Translations under genes and position numbers: made by a program
Shown: one piece after another, positions 15,270-25,215 of the stretch
How positions within the stretch are numbered: position 1 is the stretch's first letter
Layout of the letters: each line of letters starts with the position of its first letter
Origin: Deinococcus multiflagellatus
Lineage (GTDB): Bacteria; Deinococcota; Deinococci; Deinococcales; Deinococcaceae
Length of the DNA stretch: 64,000 bases
Direction of reading: 5' to 3'
Assembly: GCF_020166415.1 (NCBI RefSeq)
Contig: NZ_JAIQXV010000012.1
Coordinates: 76,612-140,611 of the forward strand
Notes under the pieces: model-generated
The model's database searches: none
Told to the model about the DNA's origin: nothing
Seen by the model: the letters and a program-made list of their open reading frames with translations, nothing else

Positions 15270-17128
15270 CGCCGGCCGCCGCCGCCTGGCCCCTCTGGGC
15301 CACGCACCCGCACTGGCGCCTGTTCCTGCTGCAGCTGACCACGTATTACACCAACCGGACGGGCGAGCACCGCTGGAATGCCGCGTTCCGCGAGTTTGAC
15401 GGCGTGGCGTGCATGGTTCCCTCGGCCCGCACGCTCTACCTTCACCCGCAGCTGATGGGGCCCCTTCACCCCCACGCCTGGCACCGGCACAGCCTGAGCC
15501 GCCGCGACGCCCTGGACCTCACGCTGCGGGGCCTGGTGGCCCACGAGTCCGGGCACGTCCGCTTCTCGTGCGCCATCCCAGACGGGGTGCTCGGCGAGGT
15601 GTGGAACGCGCTCGAAGACGAACGAATTGAGCGCCTGATGGCGCGGGCCCACCGCTTCGCCCAGGTGAACCTGGCCCGCGCCTTTGACCACCTGGGTGAC
15701 CAGCAGCTGGTGAGCGCGCACGCGGCGGTGCAGCGCGCGGCCGAGCAGCCGCTGGCGTGGTGGGTGCTGTATTGGCGGTTTCTCCACGACCATCCAACGC
15801 TGAATGTCCGGCCGGCCGACCCCCGCTGGACCGAGGCGCGGCCGCTGGTCGAAGCGGCCTGGACAGCCCCGGACAGCGAAACCGTCGTGGCCATCGCGCA
15901 GGCCTTGGTGGACCTGCTGGGCCTGACCGAGCCGCTGGGCTTGCCGGTCAGCGCGTCCGGGGCCGGCTCAGAGGACCGCGAGGAATCGGCTGACCGCGCG
16001 GCCCGGCCAGAACGACAGGCCAGCGACTCAGGACAGGACCAGGGCCAGGCTGCAGACCAGGGGCCGGGCCACGGCCCGGAAGACACGCCACCCGGCGGGG
16101 CAGACGGGGGGACCCAATTGACGGGCGAACCGCCCGCCGCCTTTGGTGGGGCGGATGAATCAGGTGAGCCTGCGCGCTCGAGCGGTGACAGCGGTCCTGA
16201 AGGGACTGACAGCCACTCCGTCCCCAGCGCCCGCCCGCCTCAGACCACGGGGACAGACCCGGCCGGGCGCCCCGCCGACGGTGCCGGGAGGCCGCCAGGA
16301 GGCGCCATCACCGAACCCCAGGCGCCCGCCCTGCCCCTCACCCCGCGCCAGGAGCCGCTGGGCGGCACGCCGCACAGTCCCATTGACCCGGTCACCGCCG
16401 AAAGCCTGGCGCGCAGCGTCGCGGCGCTGCTGCAGGCGCGCACGGCCCCCGGCGTCGAAACGTCCAGCCAGTCACGGGGCCGTTTCAGCTATGAGCGCTT
16501 CGTCTCGGGTGCACAGCGCACCTTCCGCACAAAGGCGGCCCCCACCCGCTGGGCCCAGATCCAGGTGTCGTTTGTCGGGGACCGCAGCAGCAGCATGGGC
16601 AACCGCTGGGGTGAAGCCACGCGGCTTCAGGCGGTGCACGCCGCCTGCTACGTCTTTGTGCGCGCCGGCCAGCTGAGCCGCAGCCCCACCCACGTCACCC
16701 TCTTCAATGACCAGGTGCAGCGGGTGCTCGGCGAGCAGCCACTCAGCCTGGATGCCCCGGCCATGATCAGTGCCAGCACGGCGTTTGTTTCTTCAGGCGG
16801 CACGTCCCTGTCGCCCGCGCTGAAGCAGGCGCTGGCCCGCACGGTTCCTCACGGCACCCATCACCTGGTGGTGATTGCCTGTGACGGTGAACTGAATACC
16901 GCCGACCAAGAAGGGGTGCAGCAGCTGGTGCGCGGCGCGCCGGGGCAGGTGGCCTTTTTGCCGCTCCTGATCGGTGCGGAGGTGAGTCTGTCGGCCTGGC
17001 GCGGCCTCTTTCCAGGCGCCCAGGTCGCGCGCACCCCCCACGAGCTGGTCCACCTGACCCGCACGGTGTTGCAGGGCCTGCGCCGGGGGCCCTGGCGCGC
17101 GCGGCCCGTGCCGGGACCGCGCCGCTGA
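15266..17128 (+). CDS. VWA-domain protein, CobT-like with zincin-like N-terminus
   Basis: A 620-residue protein opened by a GTG overlapping the ATPase stop. The N-terminal part has LVAHESGHVRF with H93-E94-H97 and the downstream ALEDERIER helix, as in predicted metallopeptidases that pair with MoxR-like ATPases. Residues about 225-385 are low-complexity (G/P/S/D rich), like the acidic linker of CobT. The C-terminal VWA domain has a complete MIDAS: D439-R-S441-S-S443 with later T and D residues (SSGGTS, CDGEL). It probably delivers substrates to the ATPase. CobT itself would need cobalamin genes, which are absent. Confidence 0.75.
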   Translation: MTPAAAAWPLWATHPHWRLFLLQLTTYYTNRTGEHRWNAAFREFDGVACMVPSARTLYLHPQLMGPLHPHAWHRHSLSRRDALDLTLRGLVAHESGHVRFSCAIPDGVLGEVWNALEDERIERLMARAHRFAQVNLARAFDHLGDQQLVSAHAAVQRAAEQPLAWWVLYWRFLHDHPTLNVRPADPRWTEARPLVEAAWTAPDSETVVAIAQALVDLLGLTEPLGLPVSASGAGSEDREESADRAARPERQASDSGQDQGQAADQGPGHGPEDTPPGGADGGTQLTGEPPAAFGGADESGEPARSSGDSGPEGTDSHSVPSARPPQTTGTDPAGRPADGAGRPPGGAITEPQAPALPLTPRQEPLGGTPHSPIDPVTAESLARSVAALLQARTAPGVETSSQSRGRFSYERFVSGAQRTFRTKAAPTRWAQIQVSFVGDRSSSMGNRWGEATRLQAVHAACYVFVRAGQLSRSPTHVTLFNDQVQRVLGEQPLSLDAPAMISASTAFVSSGGTSLSPALKQALARTVPHGTHHLVVIACDGELNTADQEGVQQLVRGAPGQVAFLPLLIGAEVSLSAWRGLFPGAQVARTPHELVHLTRTVLQGLRRGPWRARPVPGPRR

Positions 17129-17158
17129 GGCGACGGCGGGAGACGCCACACCCCAAAA

Positions 17159-17190
17159 GGGTTGGGGGCCTGCGGCCCGCCCCCAACCCA
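17159..17190 (+). promoter_or_regulatory. Start-proximal hairpin, N9 to ATG 17200
   Basis: GGGTTGGGGGC pairs with GCCCCCAACCC, then A and 9 nt. The stem does not begin with TGGCC, yet the CCCA-N9-ATG rule is kept. Confidence 0.75.
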
Positions 17191-17199
17191 GGCCGGGGT

Positions 17200-18279
17200 A
17201 TGAACGACCGCCGACCGGAGTTGACCGCCGCCATCGACGCGGCCGATTTGCCCGACATCATTGAAGACACCACGGGCCGCGCCTGCCCCCGCAACGGCGG
17301 CACCATCCGCGACCCCCGGCTGGGGTACGAAGAGGGCCACGCCTCATTCAGCGTGTTCCGGCACGGCCAGGTCTGGTTTTTCAAGCGGCGCGGCGCCGGT
17401 GAGGGCCAGGGCACGGCCTGGCATTTCCTGCTGAGCCTGGGCTGGACCGACGACGAGGCGGCCGAGTACCTGATCAGCCGCGCGGGGCTCTGCGGCGGCG
17501 CGCTTCCTGAGCGCCGGTTGCGCCCGGCGAAAACGGCGCTGGAGCGGGCCATTGAACTCGCCGCCGCCTGGACGCCGCTGACCCGCACGGAGGCGGTGGA
17601 CGCCTGGGCCCACGTCGGCCCCCTGGACGCGGCCGGCGCCCAGGACCTGGCCCGGCGCGGCCTGCTGCATTCGCCGGTCCTGCAGGTGGGCTCCATGACC
17701 AGGGACCAGGGCTGGGCCAAGCGCGGCGGCGTGGCCTTCGGCATCCACGGCCCGCAGGGGCACCTGATCGCCGTCAAAGTGCGGCAGCCGGCAGGGGTGG
17801 AGCCCCGCTTCGTGCTGCGCACCAAAGACCGGGGGTCTCCGCCCTGGTGCAGTCCGGGCTACGGCCGCGCGTCCACCGTGCTGATTGTCGAAGGCGAGTG
17901 GAACGCGGCGGCCGCCGCCCACGCCGCGCACGTCATGGGCCTGGACCTCGACGTGCAGGGCCTGCCGGGCGTGGACACCGACCCGCATCTGGACGGCCTG
18001 GACCGCCAGGTGCTGCTGTACCTCGATCAGGACGAGGGGCACCAGGAGGCGCAGGCGCGGCTGACCGAACTGGCCCTGGGCTGCGCCGCAACCCACGTGG
18101 AGCGCCTGAGCGCCCTGCCGAACGGACAGGATTTCTGCGACGTGCTGGGGCAGCAGGGTCCGGCGGCGCTGGCCGCGCTGCTGGTGTCGACCCAAGCCGC
18201 GCCGTCGCTTCACGCGGGCGCCTTCCTGCCCGATTACTCCAGCTGGCCGCTGATGCCCCCCCGAAACGCCGCCCTGTAG
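17200..18279 (+). CDS. Toprim-domain, primase-like protein
   Basis: A 359-residue protein. The N-terminal ~95 residues resemble a CHC2-type primase module whose zinc ligands are degenerate (GHASFSVFRHGQVWFFKRRG, then WHFLLSLG). The C-terminal half holds a Toprim fold: LIVEGEWNA gives E231 and LYLDQDEG gives D276 and D278, the metal-binding set of DnaG-type primases and topoisomerases. It probably makes primers or processes nucleic acid for the element's own replication together with the clamp. The start is set by the hairpin and has no ribosome site. Confidence 0.65.
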   Translation: MNDRRPELTAAIDAADLPDIIEDTTGRACPRNGGTIRDPRLGYEEGHASFSVFRHGQVWFFKRRGAGEGQGTAWHFLLSLGWTDDEAAEYLISRAGLCGGALPERRLRPAKTALERAIELAAAWTPLTRTEAVDAWAHVGPLDAAGAQDLARRGLLHSPVLQVGSMTRDQGWAKRGGVAFGIHGPQGHLIAVKVRQPAGVEPRFVLRTKDRGSPPWCSPGYGRASTVLIVEGEWNAAAAAHAAHVMGLDLDVQGLPGVDTDPHLDGLDRQVLLYLDQDEGHQEAQARLTELALGCAATHVERLSALPNGQDFCDVLGQQGPAALAALLVSTQAAPSLHAGAFLPDYSSWPLMPPRNAAL

Positions 18280-18327
18280 CGCCCGATGCTGGCCCTTCCC
18301 CCTCTCCCCTGCTCACCAGGAGACCCC

Positions 18328-19758
18328 ATGTACACCCTGACCCCCGCTGCTGACCTTATCGCCCACCTGGGCTGCGTGCCCGGCACGCCGCTGGCCCTCT
18401 TGCCCCTGACCGGTCAGCCCATCGCGCTGGACGTGGGCCCACTGACCCTGCGGGCCAAGCCCCGGGGCGCGGTGATGCTGGGCGGCGAGTTGCTGATTCC
18501 CCTGCGTGGGCGGCCCCGGCAGGCCGACGCCAGCCTGCAGATCGGACCGGCCACGGTGCCCGTGAAGGTGCACTGCGACTGGACGGCCCTGACGGCCCGC
18601 CTCACGGTGGACGGCATCTTCGCGCAGGTCCTGGAAGCCACGGTGCCGCTGGACGCGCCGGTGAGGCGGGCGCTTGCCGCCGCTGAGCCCCCGACGCTCT
18701 GTGCCGGCCCGGTGCGCATCCTGCCTGGCCGAACAGCGCCGCCGCTGACCTTCACCCCGGACGCGCACCCGCTGCTCGGGCAGGTCAATGGCCGCTGCCA
18801 GGAACTGATCCGGATGCAGGGCGCCCTGGTGCTGCGTTTCGCTCTGGAGGGGGGCTCCTTGTACGTCGTGTCTCTGGACGGGGGGCAATCGTGGACCGCT
18901 GCCGGCGCCGACCCGGTCCGTGAATCGTTCCAGGGACTGACCGACGAGGAGCGCCGGGCCGCCGTGTCCAGACTGACGCCTCGCCGGTGCCCTGACGCCC
19001 TGCGGCTGAGCCCGGACCGGACCCAGTGGCACCTGACCACCCCGACAGAGCCGGACCTGCCGCTGATCCGGCTGGAGCGCGAGGACCGGTTGGTCCTGCA
19101 AGCAGAGCTGGAGACGGCCGAGGGGGAAGCGGCCGGTGTGCAGCCGCTGCTGGTGATCGTGGAGCCGCTCCCGATGCGGCTGTCTTCTGCGGCCCGCGAC
19201 AGCCTGATGGACGCCAGTGGCGCGCCGCTGCATGTCCGCGCCTGGTTGGGACCTGTCCTGGACACAGGCACCCTTGATGACCTGACGCTGCACCAGCAAC
19301 TGGAACAGGCACGCCGGCGCGCGGCGCAGCAAGGCCGCACCTTGGGTACGGCGGCCCTGCTGGCCGACGCCGTCCGGCCGCTGCTGACCCGCTTCTCCTG
19401 GGCCAAGGTGCACCAGATCCTGGGCCAGTGGACGGCCCACCGGATCACCTGTACCGCCGGTCCTGGCGGCGGCCTGGACATCGCGGTGGCCGGGCAGCCG
19501 GCACTGAGCGTTTCGTCTGACGGGGTGTGGCGCCCCTCGGCGGCCGTGAACACCGTGACGGCCCAGGGCGGCGACACGCTGCTGGCGGCGGCCCGCCACG
19601 CGCTCACCCAGCGCGACGCGCACGAGATGTTCGAGCGGCTGACCGGCGCCGTGGTGCTGGGCGCCACCCCCGAGTGCGCCTGGCTGCTGCCGCTGCCCGT
19701 GGGCCAGCCGCCGGCCCCAGCCACAGGGCTGGGGCAACTGGTGGCCCAGTCCAGCTAG
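18328..19758 (+). CDS. Large unknown protein
   Basis: A 476-residue protein with AGGAGA before ATG 18328. It is rich in beta-strands in the first two thirds and helical near 320-400 (QLEQARRRAAQQGRTLG, FSWAKVHQILGQW). No signal peptide or membrane helix is evident. I do not recognise it, and I specifically looked for beta-subunit motifs of RNA polymerase (a GDK-GRHG-KG block) without finding any. It lies between the Toprim gene and the methylase-helicase gene. Confidence 0.5.
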   Translation: MYTLTPAADLIAHLGCVPGTPLALLPLTGQPIALDVGPLTLRAKPRGAVMLGGELLIPLRGRPRQADASLQIGPATVPVKVHCDWTALTARLTVDGIFAQVLEATVPLDAPVRRALAAAEPPTLCAGPVRILPGRTAPPLTFTPDAHPLLGQVNGRCQELIRMQGALVLRFALEGGSLYVVSLDGGQSWTAAGADPVRESFQGLTDEERRAAVSRLTPRRCPDALRLSPDRTQWHLTTPTEPDLPLIRLEREDRLVLQAELETAEGEAAGVQPLLVIVEPLPMRLSSAARDSLMDASGAPLHVRAWLGPVLDTGTLDDLTLHQQLEQARRRAAQQGRTLGTAALLADAVRPLLTRFSWAKVHQILGQWTAHRITCTAGPGGGLDIAVAGQPALSVSSDGVWRPSAAVNTVTAQGGDTLLAAARHALTQRDAHEMFERLTGAVVLGATPECAWLLPLPVGQPPAPATGLGQLVAQSS

Positions 19759-19781
19759 TCACGGACCAGCCAGACCCAAAG

Positions 19782-19807
19782 TGGCCGGTGGCGCCGCCAC
19801 CGGCCCA
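19782..19807 (+). promoter_or_regulatory. Start-proximal hairpin, N9 to ATG 19817
   Basis: TGGCCGGTGGC pairs with GCCACCGGCC(CA) around GCC. The 9-nt gap selects ATG 19817 rather than the GTG at 19781, which lies within the hairpin. Confidence 0.75.
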
Positions 19808-19816
19808 CGGGCTGGT

Positions 19817-22800
19817 ATGACCATGACCCTGTTCCCGGAAACGCCGGCCACCCCTGCCCCCCAGGCGACCGAAAAAAAGAAGCGTCGCAAGGTGCTGGAT
19901 ACGCCCCTGGCCCCCTCGTATGGCCTGCGCAGCGAGCCGGGCTGGCATCCAGGGCTGGACGGCGCGGCCACCCTGGATCTGGACGCCCTGCCCCTGCCGG
20001 CTTTCGGCGTGGAGTTGACGGGCGCGCCGCAGCAGGCCCGGCAGGCGGCCAATGAGCAGGCCCGCGCCCTGCTGGCCACCCTGCCACCGAAAACCAAACT
20101 GGACGACGACCAGAAGCAGGTCCTGCGCGCCTACAGCGGCGGGGGCAATCTGGGCGAGAGCACCGACGCGTATTACACCCCCACCCGCTTGGCCGCGCTG
20201 ATCTGGCGCCTGGTGGAAAAACTGGACCCCAAGGCCCGCACGGTGCTGGAACCAGCCTGCGGCACCGGGGCATTTCTCGCCACCGCGCCGGCCGGCATGC
20301 GGCTGACCGGCGTGGAATACGACGAGGACGCCGCCCGCATCGCCGCGCTGCTGCATCCCAAGGCCCACATCCATCACGCGCCGCTGGAGACCTACCACAC
20401 CACCAGCGCGGACCCCCGCGCCGACGTGGTCATCGGCAATCCACCCTACGGCACCCGTGGGGAAACGCGGGTGCAGGATCCTGCGGGGCAGCCGTTTCGG
20501 CGCGCCGAGCAGTATTTCCTGGCGACCGCGCTGCGGCGCCTGATGCCGGGCGGCCTCCTGGCCTTTGTGTTGCCCCTGAGTCTGCTGGGCGACCGGCATC
20601 AGGCCTTCCGCGCCGAGCTGGTCCGGGCGGGAACAGTGCTGCTGACCGCCCTGGTGCCGTCGGGGGCGTTTGAGGCGGCGGGCGCGAACCTCAGCACCTT
20701 CGTGCTGATCATGAAGGCCCACGACCAGGGGGTGCCCGCCGCGCTGGCCACCCTGCCCGACACCTTGCAGGCCCGCTTCCACAGCAAGCGGGACACGGCG
20801 TTCCTGGCCGGTACCTGCTGCATTGACAACAACCGCCTTGTGTCTGGGCATCTCTGTGCGGCCACGGCCAAGGTGGAATTTGGTCAGTATGGCCAGCCGC
20901 TGGTGCGGGGTGAGCCGGTGCTGACGCAGGCGCGGCTCGATACCCTGGTGGCCGAAGCGTCTCCCCTGCGGGCGTTCGCGGTGACGGCCGCCAAGCTGGA
21001 AGGCGCCCTGCTGACCTGGACCGACGACACCGTGCAGCCGGTGGGCGAGGCCGAAACGATTCCTGGTCTGGCCAGCGTGTACCGCCAGCACGCCCTGAGC
21101 GCCATGCGGCGGGCAGACCGCCACCCGCTGGCAGACGGCACCGCCAGCCCGTGTGGCCGCTTTCAATACCGCCGGGGCCAGTGGCACTTTGCGACCTTGC
21201 TGGCCACCCCGGAGGCGCAGACGGTCCTGGCGCTGGCCCGCGCCCTGCAGCAGCAGACCCTGAACCGGGCACCCCATCCGGACCTGCCCCAGCTGTGGGC
21301 CGATCTGCGCCGCTGGGCCGGTGACGATGAAGAGGCCCAGCGCCAGCGCATCGCGCGGCTGGCCCGCCAGTATCCCACCGTGAATCTGGTGCTCAGTCCG
21401 CCCGCGCTGCCGGCGAAACGCCGGATGACGATTCTGCCTGGCGCCCTCGGCGACGTGGCCGCGCAGCTGGCCGCCACCTGGCAACTCACCCGCCCGGCCC
21501 TGACCCTGCACTCGGGGCTGCCCGACGAGCAGGTGAGCACCTTTCTGCGCGCGCATTACCGCTTTAACGGCTCGGTGTGGGTGGCGCCCACCGAATACGA
21601 CTTCGGGCACGCCTATGAGAAGGCGGCGCAGGCCCGTGAGACTGCCCGGCAGTGGCCGCACCAGTCCCCGGAACAACTTGCCCTGCTGAGCCAGGCCGAC
21701 GAGTTGGAAAAGCGGGCGCTGGCCCAGGCCCGGTCCATCGCCGACACGCCGCTGACCCCCCGTGATCCGCTGGTGCCTGAAGAGGTGCTCCGCGACTGGG
21801 TCAACACGTATCTCGGGACCGTCTCCGGGGGCGAGCCGCTGCTGCATGTGATCAAGGAGCGGGGCCTGACCCGGCTGGTCATGCGCGACGGTCAGGCGGG
21901 CGACGTCTACCGGGTGGACCAGACCCTGACCCGCCGCCTGCAGGATTACCTGAACTACGACACGCCCACCGACCGCATCGAGCGTGAGGGCCACAGCGCG
22001 GAGTCCATTGAGGCGCAGCGTGCCCGCGCCCTGAAAAAGGCGGCGCGCTACGAACGCAGTCTGGAGCTGCACTTCCGCAGCTGGCTGATTCACAGCCCCC
22101 ACGCAGGGCCGGTCGAGGACCTGTACAACCGCACCCGTAACGCGTTCGTGCTCGCGCCGGAAGACACCTCGCTGCTGGACCTGCCACTGTGGCGGGGCCC
22201 GCGCCATCACCTGTACCAGCGCGGCGATATCCGGACCTTGGCCGCGTGGGGCCACGGCCTGCTGGCCTACGAGGTGGGGGTTGGGAAGACCTTTACGCTG
22301 CTGGGCCTGCTGTCCCTGCTCAAGCAGCGCGGCGAGGCGCACCGTCCCTGGATCGTGACGCCGCTGTCGCTGACCGGCAACTGGGTCATCAACATCCACA
22401 AAGCCCGGCCAGACTGGCAGGTCGCCGTGATCGGCATGAACCCCACCGGCACGTTCGATGACGAGGGCCTGCCCGAGTACACGCCGGACACCACGCCCCA
22501 GCGCAAGGCCAAGCTGGCCGAGCTGCTGCACCAGCCGCCGGACGTGGTGGTGATCAGCATGGAGGCCTTTACCGATATCCCGATGCTGGACAGCACCCGG
22601 CTGCACCTGATCGAGAATGACGCGGCGCTGCTGGCCCAGGGTGCGGCGCAGGAGGAGTTCAGCGTCAAGTCCGGTGAGTTCCGGGGGCGCAAGGCCCTGG
22701 TAAAGGAAGAGGATTTCCTGGACCACCTGATGGGGCGCAGCCGCTCGGCCACCGACACCGACCTGCCCTTTGAACTGTTCGCGCCCGACGTCCTGGTCTT

Positions 22801-24844
22801 CGAAGAGGCACACAAGTTCAAGAACCTGTTCGAGGCGCCGGATTACCTGGGCGAGAAACCCAAGTTCATGGGGGCGGGCTTGGCCTCGAAGCGCGCCTAC
22901 GACGCGTATCTGAAAGCCCGGTGGACGCGCGCGCAGCAGGGTGGACGCGGCACCTACTCGCTGACGGCCACCCCCTATAAGAATTCGCCCCTGGAAGTGG
23001 GCTTCGCTCTGGCCCTGGTGACCGACGCCCTGCTGTCGTTCGGGCTTCACGCGCCGGCCGCGTTTATGCTCCAGTACTGCCAGATCGAGCCGACGCTGAT
23101 CACGCGGCCAGACGGCGGCGTCGGCACGCGCCCGGCCGTGATCGGCTTCAAGAATCTGCGTGAGCTGCGCAACCTCATGCGGCTGCATGTCATTGAGCGT
23201 GACGCCCTGACCTGCCGGCTGGACCACCGCATTGGCCTTCCACTGCCGCCCCTCCAGCGGCACATCCACACGCTGGAACTCACGCCCGAGCAGCTGGCCG
23301 CCTACGGGCCGGAACGGGCAGCCGCCGCCAACCCGAAGACCTCCGGTAAGGACCACCTGTTTTCCATCTTCAACCGGATGCAGCAGTACATCCTGCATCC
23401 AGAAGCGACGTGTGGCGGCGCCAATCCCCGCGCTGAAAAGGCCGCCGCGTTGGCGCTGGACGCGGAACAGACGGGGCACAAGAGCATCGCCTTTATGGAC
23501 CGGGGCGGCGACGGGGGTGACAGCAGCGCCTTTGCCGCATACCTGAGGGCCTACGTGCAGGCCGGGATTCCAGTGGAGGCCATCGAGGTCATCACCTCAG
23601 AAACCCATCCGGACGCCGTGTCCCGCCTGAAAGCGGAAAAACGCTTCCGGCAGGGGCACAAGCGGCACATCATCGGCTCCAGTGTCACCCGTGAAGGCCT
23701 CAATCTCCAGCACATGACCAAGCACCTGATTCACCTGGATCTGCCGCACGATCCCCAGGACCTGAATCAGCGCGACGGTCGCGGCTGGCGCCAGGGCAAT
23801 CCCAGCGAGGAAATTCACAGCCACCTTCTGCTGGCCAAGGGGTCCTTCGACGCGCTGCAATATCAAAACGTCATGGGCAAGAAAGGCTGGATTGACCACC
23901 TGCGCTCAGGAAATGACAGCGGCCGCAACCCCGTCGCGTTTCAGGCCGAGAACACGGCGCTCCTGCTGGCCGCCAATCCGGCCGATGTCGAGGCGTTTAT
24001 TGCGGCGCAGGCGGCCGCCCAACAGGCCGAGCTGGCCCGCCAGGAACACCGCGCGCACTGGGCAGCGGTTCAGACCTTTCTGGATACGGCCACCTTGCTG
24101 CGCACGCGCCACGCCAAAGCGCAGGGCCGGAAACATGGGTCCACGGCGCAGGATCAGCACGCCTTGGCCCGCCTCAGCACCGATTTGCGGGGCGCGGCCC
24201 GCACGCTGGCCGGGCTGGCCCCGGCCTTCCGCCAGGCGCTCCGCTACAGTCAGCCGCTGACCTGGATTGACGATCTGCCGTTTGGACCCGGCGTCACCCT
24301 GACCCACGGCTCGGCCCAGTACGTCGTCAAGGCGGTCACGGCCACCCACCTCACGACCCAGGCAGGCGTGAATCTCGATCTGGACGACCTGGAACTGGCC
24401 ACTGATGTCACGCTCAGCCCAGAGGAGCGGCACTACGGCGCGCAGCCGCTGGACGGCCTGCCCCCTGCCCTTCGTGAAGAGATTGAGGCGCTGCTCATAG
24501 CGCCCCCCGAGGAGGCCGCTGGGCCCCTGCCCGAGGCCAGTGACGAGGTGCTCACCCTCACGCCGGTCAGCACCGAGCGGAACTTCACCCTGTTCATCGG
24601 GGCCCGGCGCCTGAGCGTGGTGGTCACCCCGACGCTGCCGCAGGTGTATGCCCCTGCCCCAGGGGGGCTGAGCCCCGTCGAGCCGCACACGCCCGCTGAA
24701 GGCGTGATGCTGATTGGCCTGAGTGACACCCAGGTGGAACTGGTCGCGGCGCCGGGCACCGCCGGGGCGCTGCGCGACGCGCTGCTGACCCAGCCGCTGC
24801 CGATTGTGGAGCGGCTGATGAACCTGCTCAACTCGGCGGCCTGA
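19817..24844 (+). CDS. N6-adenine methylase fused to SNF2-like helicase
   Basis: A 1675-residue protein. The N-terminal methylase has YYTP at about 115, motif I EPACGTGAF at 145-153 and motif IV NPPY at 208-211, so it should methylate adenine N6. After a helical middle comes a superfamily 2 helicase: P-loop YEVGVGKT with K824, a DEAH-type box EEAHKFKN at 996-1003, SLTATPYKN, and motif VI DGRGWRQG at 1320-1327. Similar giant methylase-helicases accompany PRTRC cassettes and phage anti-restriction systems. It may modify or remodel the element's DNA, protecting it or helping entry. The last ~300 residues are unassigned. Confidence 0.8.
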   Translation: MTMTLFPETPATPAPQATEKKKRRKVLDTPLAPSYGLRSEPGWHPGLDGAATLDLDALPLPAFGVELTGAPQQARQAANEQARALLATLPPKTKLDDDQKQVLRAYSGGGNLGESTDAYYTPTRLAALIWRLVEKLDPKARTVLEPACGTGAFLATAPAGMRLTGVEYDEDAARIAALLHPKAHIHHAPLETYHTTSADPRADVVIGNPPYGTRGETRVQDPAGQPFRRAEQYFLATALRRLMPGGLLAFVLPLSLLGDRHQAFRAELVRAGTVLLTALVPSGAFEAAGANLSTFVLIMKAHDQGVPAALATLPDTLQARFHSKRDTAFLAGTCCIDNNRLVSGHLCAATAKVEFGQYGQPLVRGEPVLTQARLDTLVAEASPLRAFAVTAAKLEGALLTWTDDTVQPVGEAETIPGLASVYRQHALSAMRRADRHPLADGTASPCGRFQYRRGQWHFATLLATPEAQTVLALARALQQQTLNRAPHPDLPQLWADLRRWAGDDEEAQRQRIARLARQYPTVNLVLSPPALPAKRRMTILPGALGDVAAQLAATWQLTRPALTLHSGLPDEQVSTFLRAHYRFNGSVWVAPTEYDFGHAYEKAAQARETARQWPHQSPEQLALLSQADELEKRALAQARSIADTPLTPRDPLVPEEVLRDWVNTYLGTVSGGEPLLHVIKERGLTRLVMRDGQAGDVYRVDQTLTRRLQDYLNYDTPTDRIEREGHSAESIEAQRARALKKAARYERSLELHFRSWLIHSPHAGPVEDLYNRTRNAFVLAPEDTSLLDLPLWRGPRHHLYQRGDIRTLAAWGHGLLAYEVGVGKTFTLLGLLSLLKQRGEAHRPWIVTPLSLTGNWVINIHKARPDWQVAVIGMNPTGTFDDEGLPEYTPDTTPQRKAKLAELLHQPPDVVVISMEAFTDIPMLDSTRLHLIENDAALLAQGAAQEEFSVKSGEFRGRKALVKEEDFLDHLMGRSRSATDTDLPFELFAPDVLVFEEAHKFKNLFEAPDYLGEKPKFMGAGLASKRAYDAYLKARWTRAQQGGRGTYSLTATPYKNSPLEVGFALALVTDALLSFGLHAPAAFMLQYCQIEPTLITRPDGGVGTRPAVIGFKNLRELRNLMRLHVIERDALTCRLDHRIGLPLPPLQRHIHTLELTPEQLAAYGPERAAAANPKTSGKDHLFSIFNRMQQYILHPEATCGGANPRAEKAAALALDAEQTGHKSIAFMDRGGDGGDSSAFAAYLRAYVQAGIPVEAIEVITSETHPDAVSRLKAEKRFRQGHKRHIIGSSVTREGLNLQHMTKHLIHLDLPHDPQDLNQRDGRGWRQGNPSEEIHSHLLLAKGSFDALQYQNVMGKKGWIDHLRSGNDSGRNPVAFQAENTALLLAANPADVEAFIAAQAAAQQAELARQEHRAHWAAVQTFLDTATLLRTRHAKAQGRKHGSTAQDQHALARLSTDLRGAARTLAGLAPAFRQALRYSQPLTWIDDLPFGPGVTLTHGSAQYVVKAVTATHLTTQAGVNLDLDDLELATDVTLSPEERHYGAQPLDGLPPALREEIEALLIAPPEEAAGPLPEASDEVLTLTPVSTERNFTLFIGARRLSVVVTPTLPQVYAPAPGGLSPVEPHTPAEGVMLIGLSDTQVELVAAPGTAGALRDALLTQPLPIVERLMNLLNSAA

Positions 24845-24865
24845 GCCGGGGCGGCCGACTGAAGT

Positions 24866-24891
24866 GTTCGGGTGGCCAGCGCCACCCGAAC
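24866..24891 (+). promoter_or_regulatory. Start-proximal hairpin, 11 nt to ATG
   Basis: GTTCGGGTGGC, loop CAGC, GCCACCCGAAC: a perfect 11-bp stem. The gap to the ATG at 24903 is 11 nt, two more than in the main group. Confidence 0.65.
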
Positions 24892-24902
24892 CTCTTGGCG
24901 TC

Positions 24903-25214
24903 ATGATTTCCTTGAGTCCCGATCCAGCCAGCGCCGACGTGCTGGCTGCGCGCTACGGCACCTTCGTCGCCAGCACCTTCGTGCCGGCACCTGGGGTGAC
25001 GGACGTTGGCCACGCGCGTGCCCGCGTGGTGACCCACGGCCTGACCTGGCATCTGGTGCAGGTGACCGCGACCGCTCAGGCCCACGGCACCACCGGCACC
25101 GGCACCGTCGGAGGGGTCGAGGACGATCAGCCGCTGAAGTGTCTGGCGGCCACCCTCGAAGCCGAGCAGCTCGCCCGCGAGGACGCCCGCGGCTGGGCCA
25201 TCCTCGCCTTGTAA
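24903..25214 (+). CDS. Small unknown protein
   Basis: A 103-residue protein behind a hairpin and without a ribosome site. It alternates strands and turns with many T/G residues (TATAQAHGTTGTGTVGG) and ends in a helix (CLAATLEAEQLAREDARG). I do not recognise it. Its position between the methylase-helicase and PRTRC E suggests membership of that operon. Confidence 0.5.
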   Translation: MISLSPDPASADVLAARYGTFVASTFVPAPGVTDVGHARARVVTHGLTWHLVQVTATAQAHGTTGTGTVGGVEDDQPLKCLAATLEAEQLAREDARGWAILAL

Positions 25215-25215
25215 T

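Noticed and set aside
13695..17128. Cobaltochelatase CobS/CobT
   Set aside because: The architecture is similar, but there are no cobalamin genes around and the N-terminal zincin-like part fits the wider MoxR/VWA group better.
19604..23479. Minus-strand frame of 1291 codons
   Set aside because: Antisense shadow of the methylase-helicase gene, low-complexity translation.
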